Positions 1 to 5,392 of a stretch of 10,104 nt of DNA are shown in pieces. How positions within the stretch are numbered: the first letter of the stretch is position 1; the number at the start of each line of letters is the position of its first letter. Under the pieces are notes generated by a model. The model saw only the letters and a list, made by a program, of their open reading frames with translations. It did not search any database and was not told the DNA's origin. The position numbers were made by a program, and so were the translations under genes. Source of the stretch: an uncultured Actinomyces sp. GTDB lineage: Bacteria; Actinomycetota; Actinomycetes; Actinomycetales; Actinomycetaceae. The DNA lies in the NCBI GenBank assembly GCA_902373545.1, contig CABKMZ010000072.1, positions 1 through 10,104 on the forward strand, read 5' to 3'.

Positions 1-1
1 A

Positions 2-49
2 GCCTCCCATTCCCTGGACTTCAATTTCGATGTCCAAGAAACGGGAGGC
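2..49. repeat. Nested inverted repeat at left edge, possible terminator
   Basis: GCCTCCC (2-8) is the exact reverse complement of GGGAGGC (43-49). Inside it, TGGAC (15-19) pairs with GTCCA (32-36), giving a two-part stem with an internal loop. It lies directly downstream of the stop codon of the possible minus-strand ORF at 53-139, so it could act as that gene's terminator. No U-tract can be judged because the window ends here. Confidence 0.35.
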
Positions 50-52
50 AGT

Positions 53-139
53 TCAGTTGTCGGGGTTGCGGGGGCCTTCTGGGCTTGAGTTGTCTTCCGC
101 TTGGGCTGTCTTCCGCGTGGGGTCTTTGTGGCGTCTCAT
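53..139 (-). CDS. Possible 28-residue basic/polar peptide, unknown function
   Basis: A minus-strand ORF starts with ATG at 139 and stops with TGA at 53, encoding 28 residues that begin MRRHKDPTRK and end PRNPDN. It is rich in charged residues, Pro and Asn, with no hydrophobic segment. A GAGGA motif lies 8 nt upstream of the ATG, which is acceptable as a ribosome binding site, and an inverted repeat follows the stop. Against it, the ORF contains an imperfect 16-bp tandem duplication (84-99 and 100-115). That unit is not a multiple of three, so a conserved reading frame is doubtful. I recognise no family. It could be a genuine small protein, a leader peptide or chance. Confidence 0.25.
   Translation of the reverse strand: MRRHKDPTRKTAQAEDNSSPEGPRNPDN
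84..115. repeat. Imperfect 16-bp tandem duplication
   Basis: CTTGAGTTGTCTTCCG (84-99) is followed immediately by CTTGGGCTGTCTTCCG (100-115), two mismatches in 16 positions. It lies within the possible 28-residue ORF. Confidence 0.6.
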
Positions 140-386
140 GTTGTGGTTCCTCAGAAATGTCGCACGTAATTCCCCCAGGCGTATTTCAAACATTGAAATC
201 ACATCGTTGGAATTCTGCGGTTTTCTCGATACCTATGAAAAGTTAGGGTACCCAAATTACGTGCGAGTTTTGGTTGATGAGGCACCCAAGGCGAACTCCT
301 GTGTTCGATCGTCGCCCCACGACACTGTCCACAATCCCCGGGACGCTTCGAACACCACCCCCACACCCCAAAATGCGAAGAGCCAG
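140..386. promoter_or_regulatory. Intergenic region with nested inverted repeats (possible operator)
   Basis: This stretch is AT-richer than the genes around it, at least over 141-290, and contains no convincing gene. A 12-bp arm TCGCACGTAATT (160-171) is exactly inverted at 255-266 (AATTACGTGCGA). Between the arms lies a compact palindrome, ATTTCAA-ACA-TTGAAAT (183-199, 7-bp arms). The layout resembles paired regulator binding sites around a promoter. The only start codon nearby on the minus strand is that of the possible 28-residue ORF (139). No confident -35/-10 pair can be picked. The part from about 290 to 386 shows no further structure that I can see. Confidence 0.4.
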
Positions 387-388
387 AA

Positions 389-424
389 AAGGGGACAACC
401 GGCTGTGAACCGGTCGCCCCCCTT
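389..424 (-). terminator. Rho-independent terminator of the amino acid ABC operon
   Basis: Read on the minus strand, AAGGGG (424-419) pairs with CCCCTT (394-389), and ACCGG (414-410) pairs with CCGGT (402-398). A small internal loop separates the stems and the apical loop is 7 nt. The stem runs into TTTT (390-387). It starts 17 nt after the TAA stop of the ATPase gene at 441, the right place for the end of that operon. Confidence 0.7.
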
Positions 425-440
425 CCGTGTCGCTCAGGAG

Positions 441-1223
441 TTAACGCAGGATACGCGCCAGGAAGTCCCTGGTGGCCTGCTCGCGCGGATCATCGATCAC
501 CTGCTCCGGCGGTCCCTGCTCGACAATCTGGCCGTGGCGCAGGAACACGACGCGATCAGCCGCCTGGCGGGCGAAGCTGATCTCGTGCGTCGCCATGAGG
601 ATGGTCGAGCCCGCCTCCTTGATCTCACGCACAAGGTCGAGGACCTCGCCCACGAGGACCGGGTCCAGAGCCGCGGTGATCTCATCAAGCAGCAGTAGCT
701 CCGGGTTCGTGGCGAGCGCGCGGGCAATCGCCACGCGCTGCTGCTGGCCACCCGACAGGCGATCCGGAAACTCCTTCGCCTTGTCCTTTAAGCCGATGCG
801 CTCCAACAGCTCCATGCCGCGCTCGTGCGCGCGGTCCTTCTCCCAGCCGTGCACCTTGCGGGCCGCGAGCGTCACGTTGTCCAGCACCGACATGTGCGGG
901 AACAGGTTGTAGTGCTGGAAGACGACGCCGATGCGCGCGCGGATCTGATCCGCGTTTGCACGCGGGTCCGTAATGTCCTCGCCGGCCAGGAAGATCTGAC
1001 CGTCGTCCACCCGCTCCAGCAGGTTCGCGCAGCGCAGCAGCGTCGACTTACCCGAGCCGGACGCGCCAATGAGAACCACGACCTCGTGCGAGGCAACATC
1101 CAGGTCCAGGCCGCGCAGCACGACGTTATCGCCGAAACGCTTGACGACGCCGACGGCACGCAGGACCGGAGTACCTTCCTGCGCAGAGCCAGCCAAGGCC
1201 TCGTACGTATCGGGAACCGACAT
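441..1223 (-). CDS. Polar amino acid ABC transporter, ATP-binding subunit
   Basis: This 260-residue cytoplasmic ATPase energises amino acid import and belongs to the GlnQ/HisP (PAAT) family. Motifs in order are Walker A GASGSGKST (53-61), Q-loop Gln103 in VFQHYNLFPH, signature LSGGQ (156-160), Walker B LLLLDE (176-181), D-loop ALDP (185-188) and switch His213 in ATHE. The sequence after Walker B reads DEITAALDP rather than the commoner DEPTSALDP, a variation I expect to be tolerated. Length is near the family norm of about 240-260 residues. The start is fixed by TGATG coupling: the last base of the permease stop is the A of this ATG, and GGGAGG lies 9 nt upstream inside the permease gene. It is the last gene of the operon and is followed by a terminator. 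The amino acid transported cannot be told from this subunit. Confidence 0.95.
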   Translation of the reverse strand: MSVPDTYEALAGSAQEGTPVLRAVGVVKRFGDNVVLRGLDLDVASHEVVVLIGASGSGKSTLLRCANLLERVDDGQIFLAGEDITDPRANADQIRARIGVVFQHYNLFPHMSVLDNVTLAARKVHGWEKDRAHERGMELLERIGLKDKAKEFPDRLSGGQQQRVAIARALATNPELLLLDEITAALDPVLVGEVLDLVREIKEAGSTILMATHEISFARQAADRVVFLRHGQIVEQGPPEQVIDDPREQATRDFLARILR

Positions 1224-2095
1224 CAGACGGTACCTCCCATCTGCTCGCGCTTACGCAGCCGGGCCGTGTACCAGTCCGACAGGCGAATGAAGGGGAACGA
1301 CAAGATGATGAACAGCAGGCCGGCGACCACGTAGGACGTCATGTTGTAGGTCTTGGCCTGGACCATCTGCGCCGAGCGGATCGCGTCCACCGCGCCCAGG
1401 ACCGAAATCAAGCCGACGTCCTTTTGCATCGAAATGAAGTCGTTCATGAGGGCGGGCGTGACCTTGCGGATCGCCTGCGGCACGATGATCATGCGCAGCG
1501 TCTGCCCGTGGGTCAGGCCCAGCGAGCGGGCGGCGTAACGCTGGGAGGGGTGCACCGAGTCCAGGCCGGCGCGCAGCACCTCGGCCACGTACGAGGAGTA
1601 CGTCAAGACCAGCGCGACCGTGCCCAACACCGCGGTCGGGATGCGCGTCGTCGGGTTCAGCGCGGGAATACCGAAGCCGATCAGGTACAGGACCACCAGG
1701 AAGGGCACGCCTCGGAAAATATCCGTGTACGCCGCCGCCAGGAAACGGATCGGGAAAAACACCGGCCCGCCCAGCGTGCGCGCGGCCGCCAGGAGCGTCG
1801 CGAACACGGCGACGCCGAGCACCGCGACCAGCAGAATACGGATGTTGAGCCACAGGCCGACCATGACCTGGGGCAGAGCCTCGACGAAATACTTGCTGCT
1901 AAAGAAAGTCTGACGGGTCGCCTCCCACCCGTCGGAGTTGACGACCACGGCGACGAGGATGCCCGCCACCACGATCGTCGACGCCAACGAGACCAGGACC
2001 GAGCGGACCGTCTGCTTACGCCGATAAGTGCGCCGGCCACGCTCCACCGCCGAAACGGGGGGCGTGGCCAGCGCATCACTCGAGTATTCACTCAT
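1223..2095 (-). CDS. Polar amino acid ABC transporter, permease subunit (HisM/GlnP type)
   Basis: This is a 290-residue inner-membrane permease. An N-terminal cytoplasmic stretch of about 30 residues is rich in Arg and Lys near its end (GRRTYRRKQ). A hydrophobic segment follows at about 31-52, then four more at about 77-105, 117-140, 153-171 and 255-272. The family's ATPase-coupling (EAA) loop is clear at about 172-209: EVLRAGLDSVHP, then AARSLGL, then VPQA. The segment RFLAAAYTDIFRGVPFLVVLY (117-137) is typical of HisMQ-type permeases. Only one permease gene is present, so the transporter probably uses a homodimer. It starts 12 nt after the lipoprotein stop and has only a weak GAGG, so translation is probably coupled. 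It overlaps the ATPase start by one base. Confidence 0.95.
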   Translation of the reverse strand: MSEYSSDALATPPVSAVERGRRTYRRKQTVRSVLVSLASTIVVAGILVAVVVNSDGWEATRQTFFSSKYFVEALPQVMVGLWLNIRILLVAVLGVAVFATLLAAARTLGGPVFFPIRFLAAAYTDIFRGVPFLVVLYLIGFGIPALNPTTRIPTAVLGTVALVLTYSSYVAEVLRAGLDSVHPSQRYAARSLGLTHGQTLRMIIVPQAIRKVTPALMNDFISMQKDVGLISVLGAVDAIRSAQMVQAKTYNMTSYVVAGLLFIILSFPFIRLSDWYTARLRKREQMGGTV

Positions 2096-2107
2096 GAGCC
2101 CGGGGCC

Positions 2108-2971
2108 TCACTTGAGGATCGGCACGTTCTGTGCCTCGTTGAGCCACTTCTCCTGCAGCTCGGCGAGCTTGCCGGACTCGGCCAGGCTATCAACGGCGGC
2201 GGACACCGTGGGGGTCAGCTTGGATCCCTTGGGCAGGACGATGCCGTAGTTCTCGCCGTCCTGAGCGTCCGCGAACTGGCCGACGACCACGCCGTTATCG
2301 ACCTGCGTGGCGATCATGTTGAACGCGGTGGGCAGATCGACGACGATCGCGTCCACGCGGCCCGTCTGCAGGGCCAGGACCGTGTCGTCCGAGGAGTTGA
2401 ACATCTGAAGCTTCTGGGACAGGCCCGGCTCCAGGGTCTCGGAGGCGAACTGCTGCGACGTCGTGCCCGCCTGGACGCCGATCAGGACGTCCTTGAGGTC
2501 GGCGATGGACGTCGCGTTGGCGGCGGGGGTGCCGGCCTTGGCGATGATGGCCTCGGAGGTCGTGTAGTACGGGGACGTGAAGTCGACAGCGTTCTTGCGC
2601 TCCTCGGTGATGGAGAACTGCTGGATGTTCAGGTCCCAGTCCTTCGCGCCGGGGGTGATCGACGACTCGAAGGTGGCGCGCACCCACTGGACGTTGTCGG
2701 CGCTGTAGCCCAGCTCCTCGGCCAGGGCGTAGATGACGGCCGACTCGTAGCCTTCGCCCGAGGCCGGGTCGTTGTTCAGGATCCACGGCGAGTAGGCGGG
2801 ATCGGAGGTGGCGACGGTGAGCTTGCCTTCCGTCACGGTCGGCAGCGCGCCGGGACCGTAGGTCTGCTCGGCATCGGAGGAAGAAGAGGAGCTCGTGCCG
2901 CTCGAACAGGCGGCGAGGCCGAGGGCCGCGACGGCGGCGACGGCTGCGAGGGAACGGACAGAGCGGCGCAT
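2108..2971 (-). CDS. Amino acid ABC transporter, substrate-binding lipoprotein (SBP family 3)
   Basis: This 287-residue secreted lipoprotein captures the amino acid outside the membrane. The chosen start (2971) gives a textbook lipoprotein signal: MRRSVRS, a hydrophobic Ala/Val/Leu run, then LAAC with the lipidated Cys at 22, followed by a flexible Ser-rich linker. AAAGGGAGG lies just upstream. An in-frame ATG at 3115 would add 48 residues ahead of the signal peptide and is rejected. The mature part has family 3 landmarks: LTVATSDPAYSP (51-62), GYESAVIYALAEELGY (74-89) and ITEERKNAVDFTSPYY (121-136). In the family the Arg of the last motif (Arg125 here) contacts the ligand carboxylate. The ligand is not identifiable by eye; a polar amino acid is most likely. 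It is the first gene of a three-gene operon. Confidence 0.94.
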   Translation of the reverse strand: MRRSVRSLAAVAAVAALGLAACSSGTSSSSSSDAEQTYGPGALPTVTEGKLTVATSDPAYSPWILNNDPASGEGYESAVIYALAEELGYSADNVQWVRATFESSITPGAKDWDLNIQQFSITEERKNAVDFTSPYYTTSEAIIAKAGTPAANATSIADLKDVLIGVQAGTTSQQFASETLEPGLSQKLQMFNSSDDTVLALQTGRVDAIVVDLPTAFNMIATQVDNGVVVGQFADAQDGENYGIVLPKGSKLTPTVSAAVDSLAESGKLAELQEKWLNEAQNVPILK

Positions 2972-3050
2972 GGGGCCTCCCTTTGTGGCGTGGGAATCCC
3001 GCCCGTGAAGCGGGTCTGACTCGATGAGCGTATCGACGCGTCGCGACCTG

Positions 3051-3085
3051 CGCTGATAACGTTTCGAGGCACGAAACAATGAAAC
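3051..3085 (-). promoter_or_regulatory. Palindrome in the ABC operon promoter region (candidate operator)
   Basis: GTTTCG (3061-3066) and CGAAAC (3072-3077) form an inverted repeat with a 5-nt spacer. GAAAC recurs at 3081-3085 and again at 3109-3113. Immediately downstream on the minus strand is TTATCA, a possible -10 element, with TTCATT 18 nt further up as a weak -35, so the palindrome would sit in the promoter spacer. A promoter must lie between 2972 and about 3165, but this exact placement is a guess. No regulator gene is adjacent. Confidence 0.35.
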
Positions 3086-3168
3086 ACGACAGAGCGGGAA
3101 GGATCGTTGAAACATCGCGGATCATGGGCGCTTAGGGAATGGGCCACAGTGACGCGGAGGTGCACAAA

Positions 3169-3195
3169 GGGGCCGGGCCGCGGCGGCCCGACCCC
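3169..3195 (-). terminator. Terminator after the 50-residue protein gene
   Basis: On the minus strand GGGG (3195-3192) pairs with CCCC (3172-3169), and CGGGCCG (3190-3184) pairs with CGGCCCG (3180-3174). One A/C mismatch lies between the two stems and the loop is 3 nt. TTT follows (3168-3166), a short U-tract. It begins 13 nt after the stop codon at 3208. It also separates this gene from the ABC operon promoter. Confidence 0.6.
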
Positions 3196-3207
3196 CTGAG
3201 CGTGTCG

Positions 3208-3360
3208 TCACTTCTGGAACTTGTCCTTGAGACCGGAGGCAACCTCGGTCGCCTTGTCCTTGGCGACCTCAACGATCTTCTCGACGTTTTCTTCGCCGAT
3301 AGTTTCCTTGGCCTTCTCGAGGCCTTCTTCAGCCTGCTTCTTCAGATCTTCCAGACCCAT
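3208..3360 (-). CDS. Small charged helical protein (50 residues), paralogue of 9226-9579
   Basis: This 50-residue acidic/basic protein has no Cys, Trp or Tyr and one Phe near the end. It begins MGLEDLKKQAEEG and ends GLKDKFQK. Nearly all residues favour helix (Lys, Glu, Ala, Leu, Val), and it has no signal or membrane segment. AAGGAGG six nt before the ATG fixes the start; a longer frame from 3480 has no comparable support. Its first 13 residues are identical to the 117-residue protein at 9226-9579, and the leader ATTTCAAGGAG is shared too. Size and composition recall small actinobacterial proteins annotated as MT0933/Rv0909-type antitoxins or as stress-related CsbD/LEA-like proteins. I cannot confirm either, and no toxin gene is adjacent. 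It is monocistronic, with its own terminator. Confidence 0.85.
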   Translation of the reverse strand: MGLEDLKKQAEEGLEKAKETIGEENVEKIVEVAKDKATEVASGLKDKFQK

Positions 3361-3380
3361 GTGTCCTCCTTGAAATCGAG

Positions 3381-3415
3381 CCGCCCGAGTGATCCGGGCG
3401 GATGGGCTAATCCTA
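3381..3415 (-). promoter_or_regulatory. Candidate -10 element and leader hairpin of the 50-residue protein gene
   Basis: On the minus strand TAGGAT (3415-3410) fits the TANNNT -10 pattern. Transcription would start near 3403. Directly after that, CCGCCCG (3401-3395) and CGGGCGG (3387-3381) form a perfect 7-bp stem with a 7-nt loop, so the mRNA would begin with a hairpin about 20 nt before the ribosome binding site. No convincing -35 is seen. The hairpin could alternatively help terminate the cupin transcript, but it has no U-tract. Confidence 0.4.
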
Positions 3416-3513
3416 GGGGCTGTGTGCCCGTGGGTGCGCAGTGAAAACGCCTCGCGTCGCCGTTGGGGTCGCCCCTGCACGGTGGGGGAGGAAGGGAGGC
3501 GGACGCGTTGGCG

Positions 3514-3963
3514 TCAGTTGGCCTCGGCGAGCATCCAGTCGTCAAACGTGAACTCGGGGGAGACCACGCAGGTGGCCAGCGCGTAGTCGCCGCGGGCGAA
3601 GGTGCGCTGCCAGGTGCCGGCGGGCACGAGAATCTGCACGGGGTTGGACGCGTCCGAGGCCTGCCCGCTTGCCGGGGAGTCGAGCGTGACGATCGTGGGG
3701 TCGGCCGAGGGGGTGTCACCGCTGCCTCCCAGGTGCACCTCGAGGGCGCCGGGCCCCGACCAGATCCACAGTTCGTCGGAGTGGACGAGGTGCCAGCGGG
3801 CCTCCTCGTCGCGGTCGAGGAGGAAGATGATCGCGGAGGCGCTGTGGCGGCTCCCGCGCGGCGTGTCCACGCGGGTGGGCGCGGTCCACGTGCGGCGGTA
3901 GTGGCCGCCCTCGGGGTGGGGCGCGAGGCCCATGGCGTCAATCAGCTGGGACACGTCGGTCAT
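3514..3963 (-). CDS. Cupin superfamily protein (Cupin_5 / DUF985)
   Basis: This 149-residue single-domain beta-barrel protein has the family's N-terminal signature HPEGGHYRRTW (16-26). ASAIIFLLD (42-50) follows, then the putative metal-binding segment WHLVHSDELWIW (57-68) with His58, His61 and Glu64, VPAGTWQ (113-119) and the C-terminal block CVVSPEFTFDDW (132-143). Length matches the family. The family's biochemical role is not established to my knowledge, though cupins generally bind a metal and a small molecule such as a sugar or carboxylate. The start at 3963 has GGAG six nt upstream. It begins 53 nt after the amidohydrolase stop on the same strand, so co-transcription is likely. No strong terminator is visible behind it. 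Confidence 0.88.
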   Translation of the reverse strand: MTDVSQLIDAMGLAPHPEGGHYRRTWTAPTRVDTPRGSRHSASAIIFLLDRDEEARWHLVHSDELWIWSGPGALEVHLGGSGDTPSADPTIVTLDSPASGQASDASNPVQILVPAGTWQRTFARGDYALATCVVSPEFTFDDWMLAEAN

Positions 3964-4016
3964 GCGACACTCCAAACGAAGGGAACGGGAGGCTGAGCGA
4001 AAGGGAAACGACGGGG

Positions 4017-5309
4017 TCAGCGCGAGGCCGAGTAGCGCACGCGCCCGGATACGATGGTTTCGACGACGCGACCGGCGCCGTGGCGGGCGACGGCGTCGAT
4101 GGTCTCCACGATCGAGGTGACGGGCACGTCGACGACGCACATGTCGGCGACTGCGCCCGACTGGAGCTGTCCCAGGCGGTCGGGGCCGGTCGCCAGGCCC
4201 ATCGCGGTGGCACCGCCCAGGGTCGCGGCCTGCAGGAGGCGGCGAGCCAGGTCCTGGTCCGCATACCCCTGAGCTCGCGCCAGGTCGAAGAGGAGGGCGA
4301 CGTCCTCGAGCAGGTCGAGGGAGGGGGAGGAGGACAGGGAGTCCGTGCCCACCGCGATCATGTTGCCCTCGGTGAGGTAGGCGCCGATGGGCGGCGCGTC
4401 CAGGCCGATCACCCTGTTCGAGCGCGGGCACAGCGCCACTGCCGTCTGGCGGGCGCGCAGTCGCCGGCGGTCGTCGAGGCGCATGTACACGCCGTGGGCG
4501 ACGTGGCAGTCGGGCCCGAGGACGCCCAGCTGATCGACGAACTGCGTGGAGGAGAAGCCGCCGCCGCGCGAGCGCATCGCCGTGAACGACGAGGAGTGCT
4601 CGCTCTTCCACAGGTCGGCCAGGGCGGTCGTGCGCGTTTCGGACCATTCGGCCTCGGAGTGGGACTCACCCAGGTGAATGTGGATGCGCATGCCGCGTCG
4701 CCTGGCCATGTCGGGCAGATCCAGCAGCGGCTCGGCGTCGAGGGAGTAGGGGGCGTGCGGGGAGATGCCCACGGCCGGAGGGGTCGGCATGGCGTCCAGG
4801 GACGCGGAGACCTCGCGTTCGCCTCGGGCCCGCCACTCCTCGTTCGACCAGCCCATGACCTCCCAGTAGGCGACGCCGTGCAGGCCAGCGTCGTGCAGGG
4901 CCGAGGCCGCGGCGGCGTCCGTCACCACGTCGGCGGCGGCGGTCGTGCCGCTTTCCAGGAGCAGGCGCGCGCCCGCGGCCGCGTCGCCTCCCCAGTCCAG
5001 GCCGCCCGCGTCGTAGACCTCGTCGAAGGCGCGCGCCCAGTCGTCGAAACCCCGGTACTGCCCCGCGCCCACGGACGCCATGCCCGTGTACTGCAGGTGC
5101 GCGTGCGCATTGACGAGGCCGGGGAGCAGCACGCCGTCAAAGTGGCGTTCCGTGAAGGAAAGGCCGCGCTGCGTGAGCGTGTTGATGACCCAGTCGCGTG
5201 CTCCCACGTGCTCGATGCGGCCGTCGCGCACGGCGACAGCGCCGTCGAGGATCGAGGGGGCGGTGATCGGGATGACCATGCCGGCGGACCAGACGACCAC
5301 GTCGCTCAT
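4017..5309 (-). CDS. Amidohydrolase of the ATZ/TRZ/MtaD class (COG0402), probable nucleoside or purine-type deaminase
   Basis: This 430-residue cytoplasmic metal-dependent hydrolase carries the full metal and catalytic set. The set is His69 and His71 in PGLVNAHAHLQYTG, His212 with Glu215 in IHLGES (the deaminase-type HxxE arrangement), His272 in CHVAHGVYM and Asp323 in GTDSLSSSP. CPRSNRVIGL (294-303) and the C-terminal GQLQSGAVADMCVVDVP return to the small beta-sandwich domain also fit the class. Members deaminate S-adenosylhomocysteine or methylthioadenosine, aminofutalosine, guanine or triazines, and the substrate here cannot be assigned by eye. The SAHH-like gene 83 nt upstream favours an adenosine-type nucleoside. 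GAAAGG before the ATG supports the start. The gene may be co-transcribed with that neighbour or use its own promoter, because TACACT lies in the gap. Confidence 0.88.
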   Translation of the reverse strand: MSDVVVWSAGMVIPITAPSILDGAVAVRDGRIEHVGARDWVINTLTQRGLSFTERHFDGVLLPGLVNAHAHLQYTGMASVGAGQYRGFDDWARAFDEVYDAGGLDWGGDAAAGARLLLESGTTAAADVVTDAAAASALHDAGLHGVAYWEVMGWSNEEWRARGEREVSASLDAMPTPPAVGISPHAPYSLDAEPLLDLPDMARRRGMRIHIHLGESHSEAEWSETRTTALADLWKSEHSSSFTAMRSRGGGFSSTQFVDQLGVLGPDCHVAHGVYMRLDDRRRLRARQTAVALCPRSNRVIGLDAPPIGAYLTEGNMIAVGTDSLSSSPSLDLLEDVALLFDLARAQGYADQDLARRLLQAATLGGATAMGLATGPDRLGQLQSGAVADMCVVDVPVTSIVETIDAVARHGAGRVVETIVSGRVRYSASR

Positions 5310-5341
5310 CGGGGACCTTTCAGTGGGGAACGCTGACTATC

Positions 5342-5347
5342 AGTGTA
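5342..5347 (-). promoter_or_regulatory. Candidate -10 element for the amidohydrolase gene
   Basis: TACACT on the minus strand (5347-5342) fits the actinobacterial TANNNT pattern and lies 32 nt before the ATG at 5309, leaving a leader of about 25 nt that carries the ribosome binding site. A perfect 12-bp palindrome, GGGCGATCGCCC (5360-5371), lies 12 nt upstream of it and could be an operator or chance in GC-rich DNA. No good -35 is seen. Confidence 0.3.
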
Positions 5348-5392
5348 GAAGCGGGGCGGGGGCGATCGCCCGCGGGTGGGCGTGAGCTGCGA

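Noticed and set aside
30..698. Plus-strand open frame of 222 codons at the left edge
   Set aside because: Its second half is antisense to the ATPase gene and passes through that operon's terminator. The first half has no recognisable domain and overlaps the intergenic palindromes.
1424..3019. Long plus-strand open frame (531 codons) opposite the amino acid ABC operon
   Set aside because: It is antisense to two clearly recognised genes. Its translation is dominated by Gly, Arg, Asp, His and Gln with no domain pattern, as expected from the complementary strand of GC-rich coding DNA.
2972..3115. Upstream extension of the substrate-binding lipoprotein to ATG at 3115
   Set aside because: It would put 48 Arg-rich residues in front of a perfect lipoprotein signal peptide and discard the AAAGGGAGG ribosome binding site at the inner ATG.
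3208..3360. Toxin-antitoxin module based on the 50-residue protein
   Set aside because: Size and charge recall MT0933/Rv0909-type antitoxins, but there is no partner toxin gene on either side. The flanks are a terminator and an ABC operon on one side and the cupin gene on the other.
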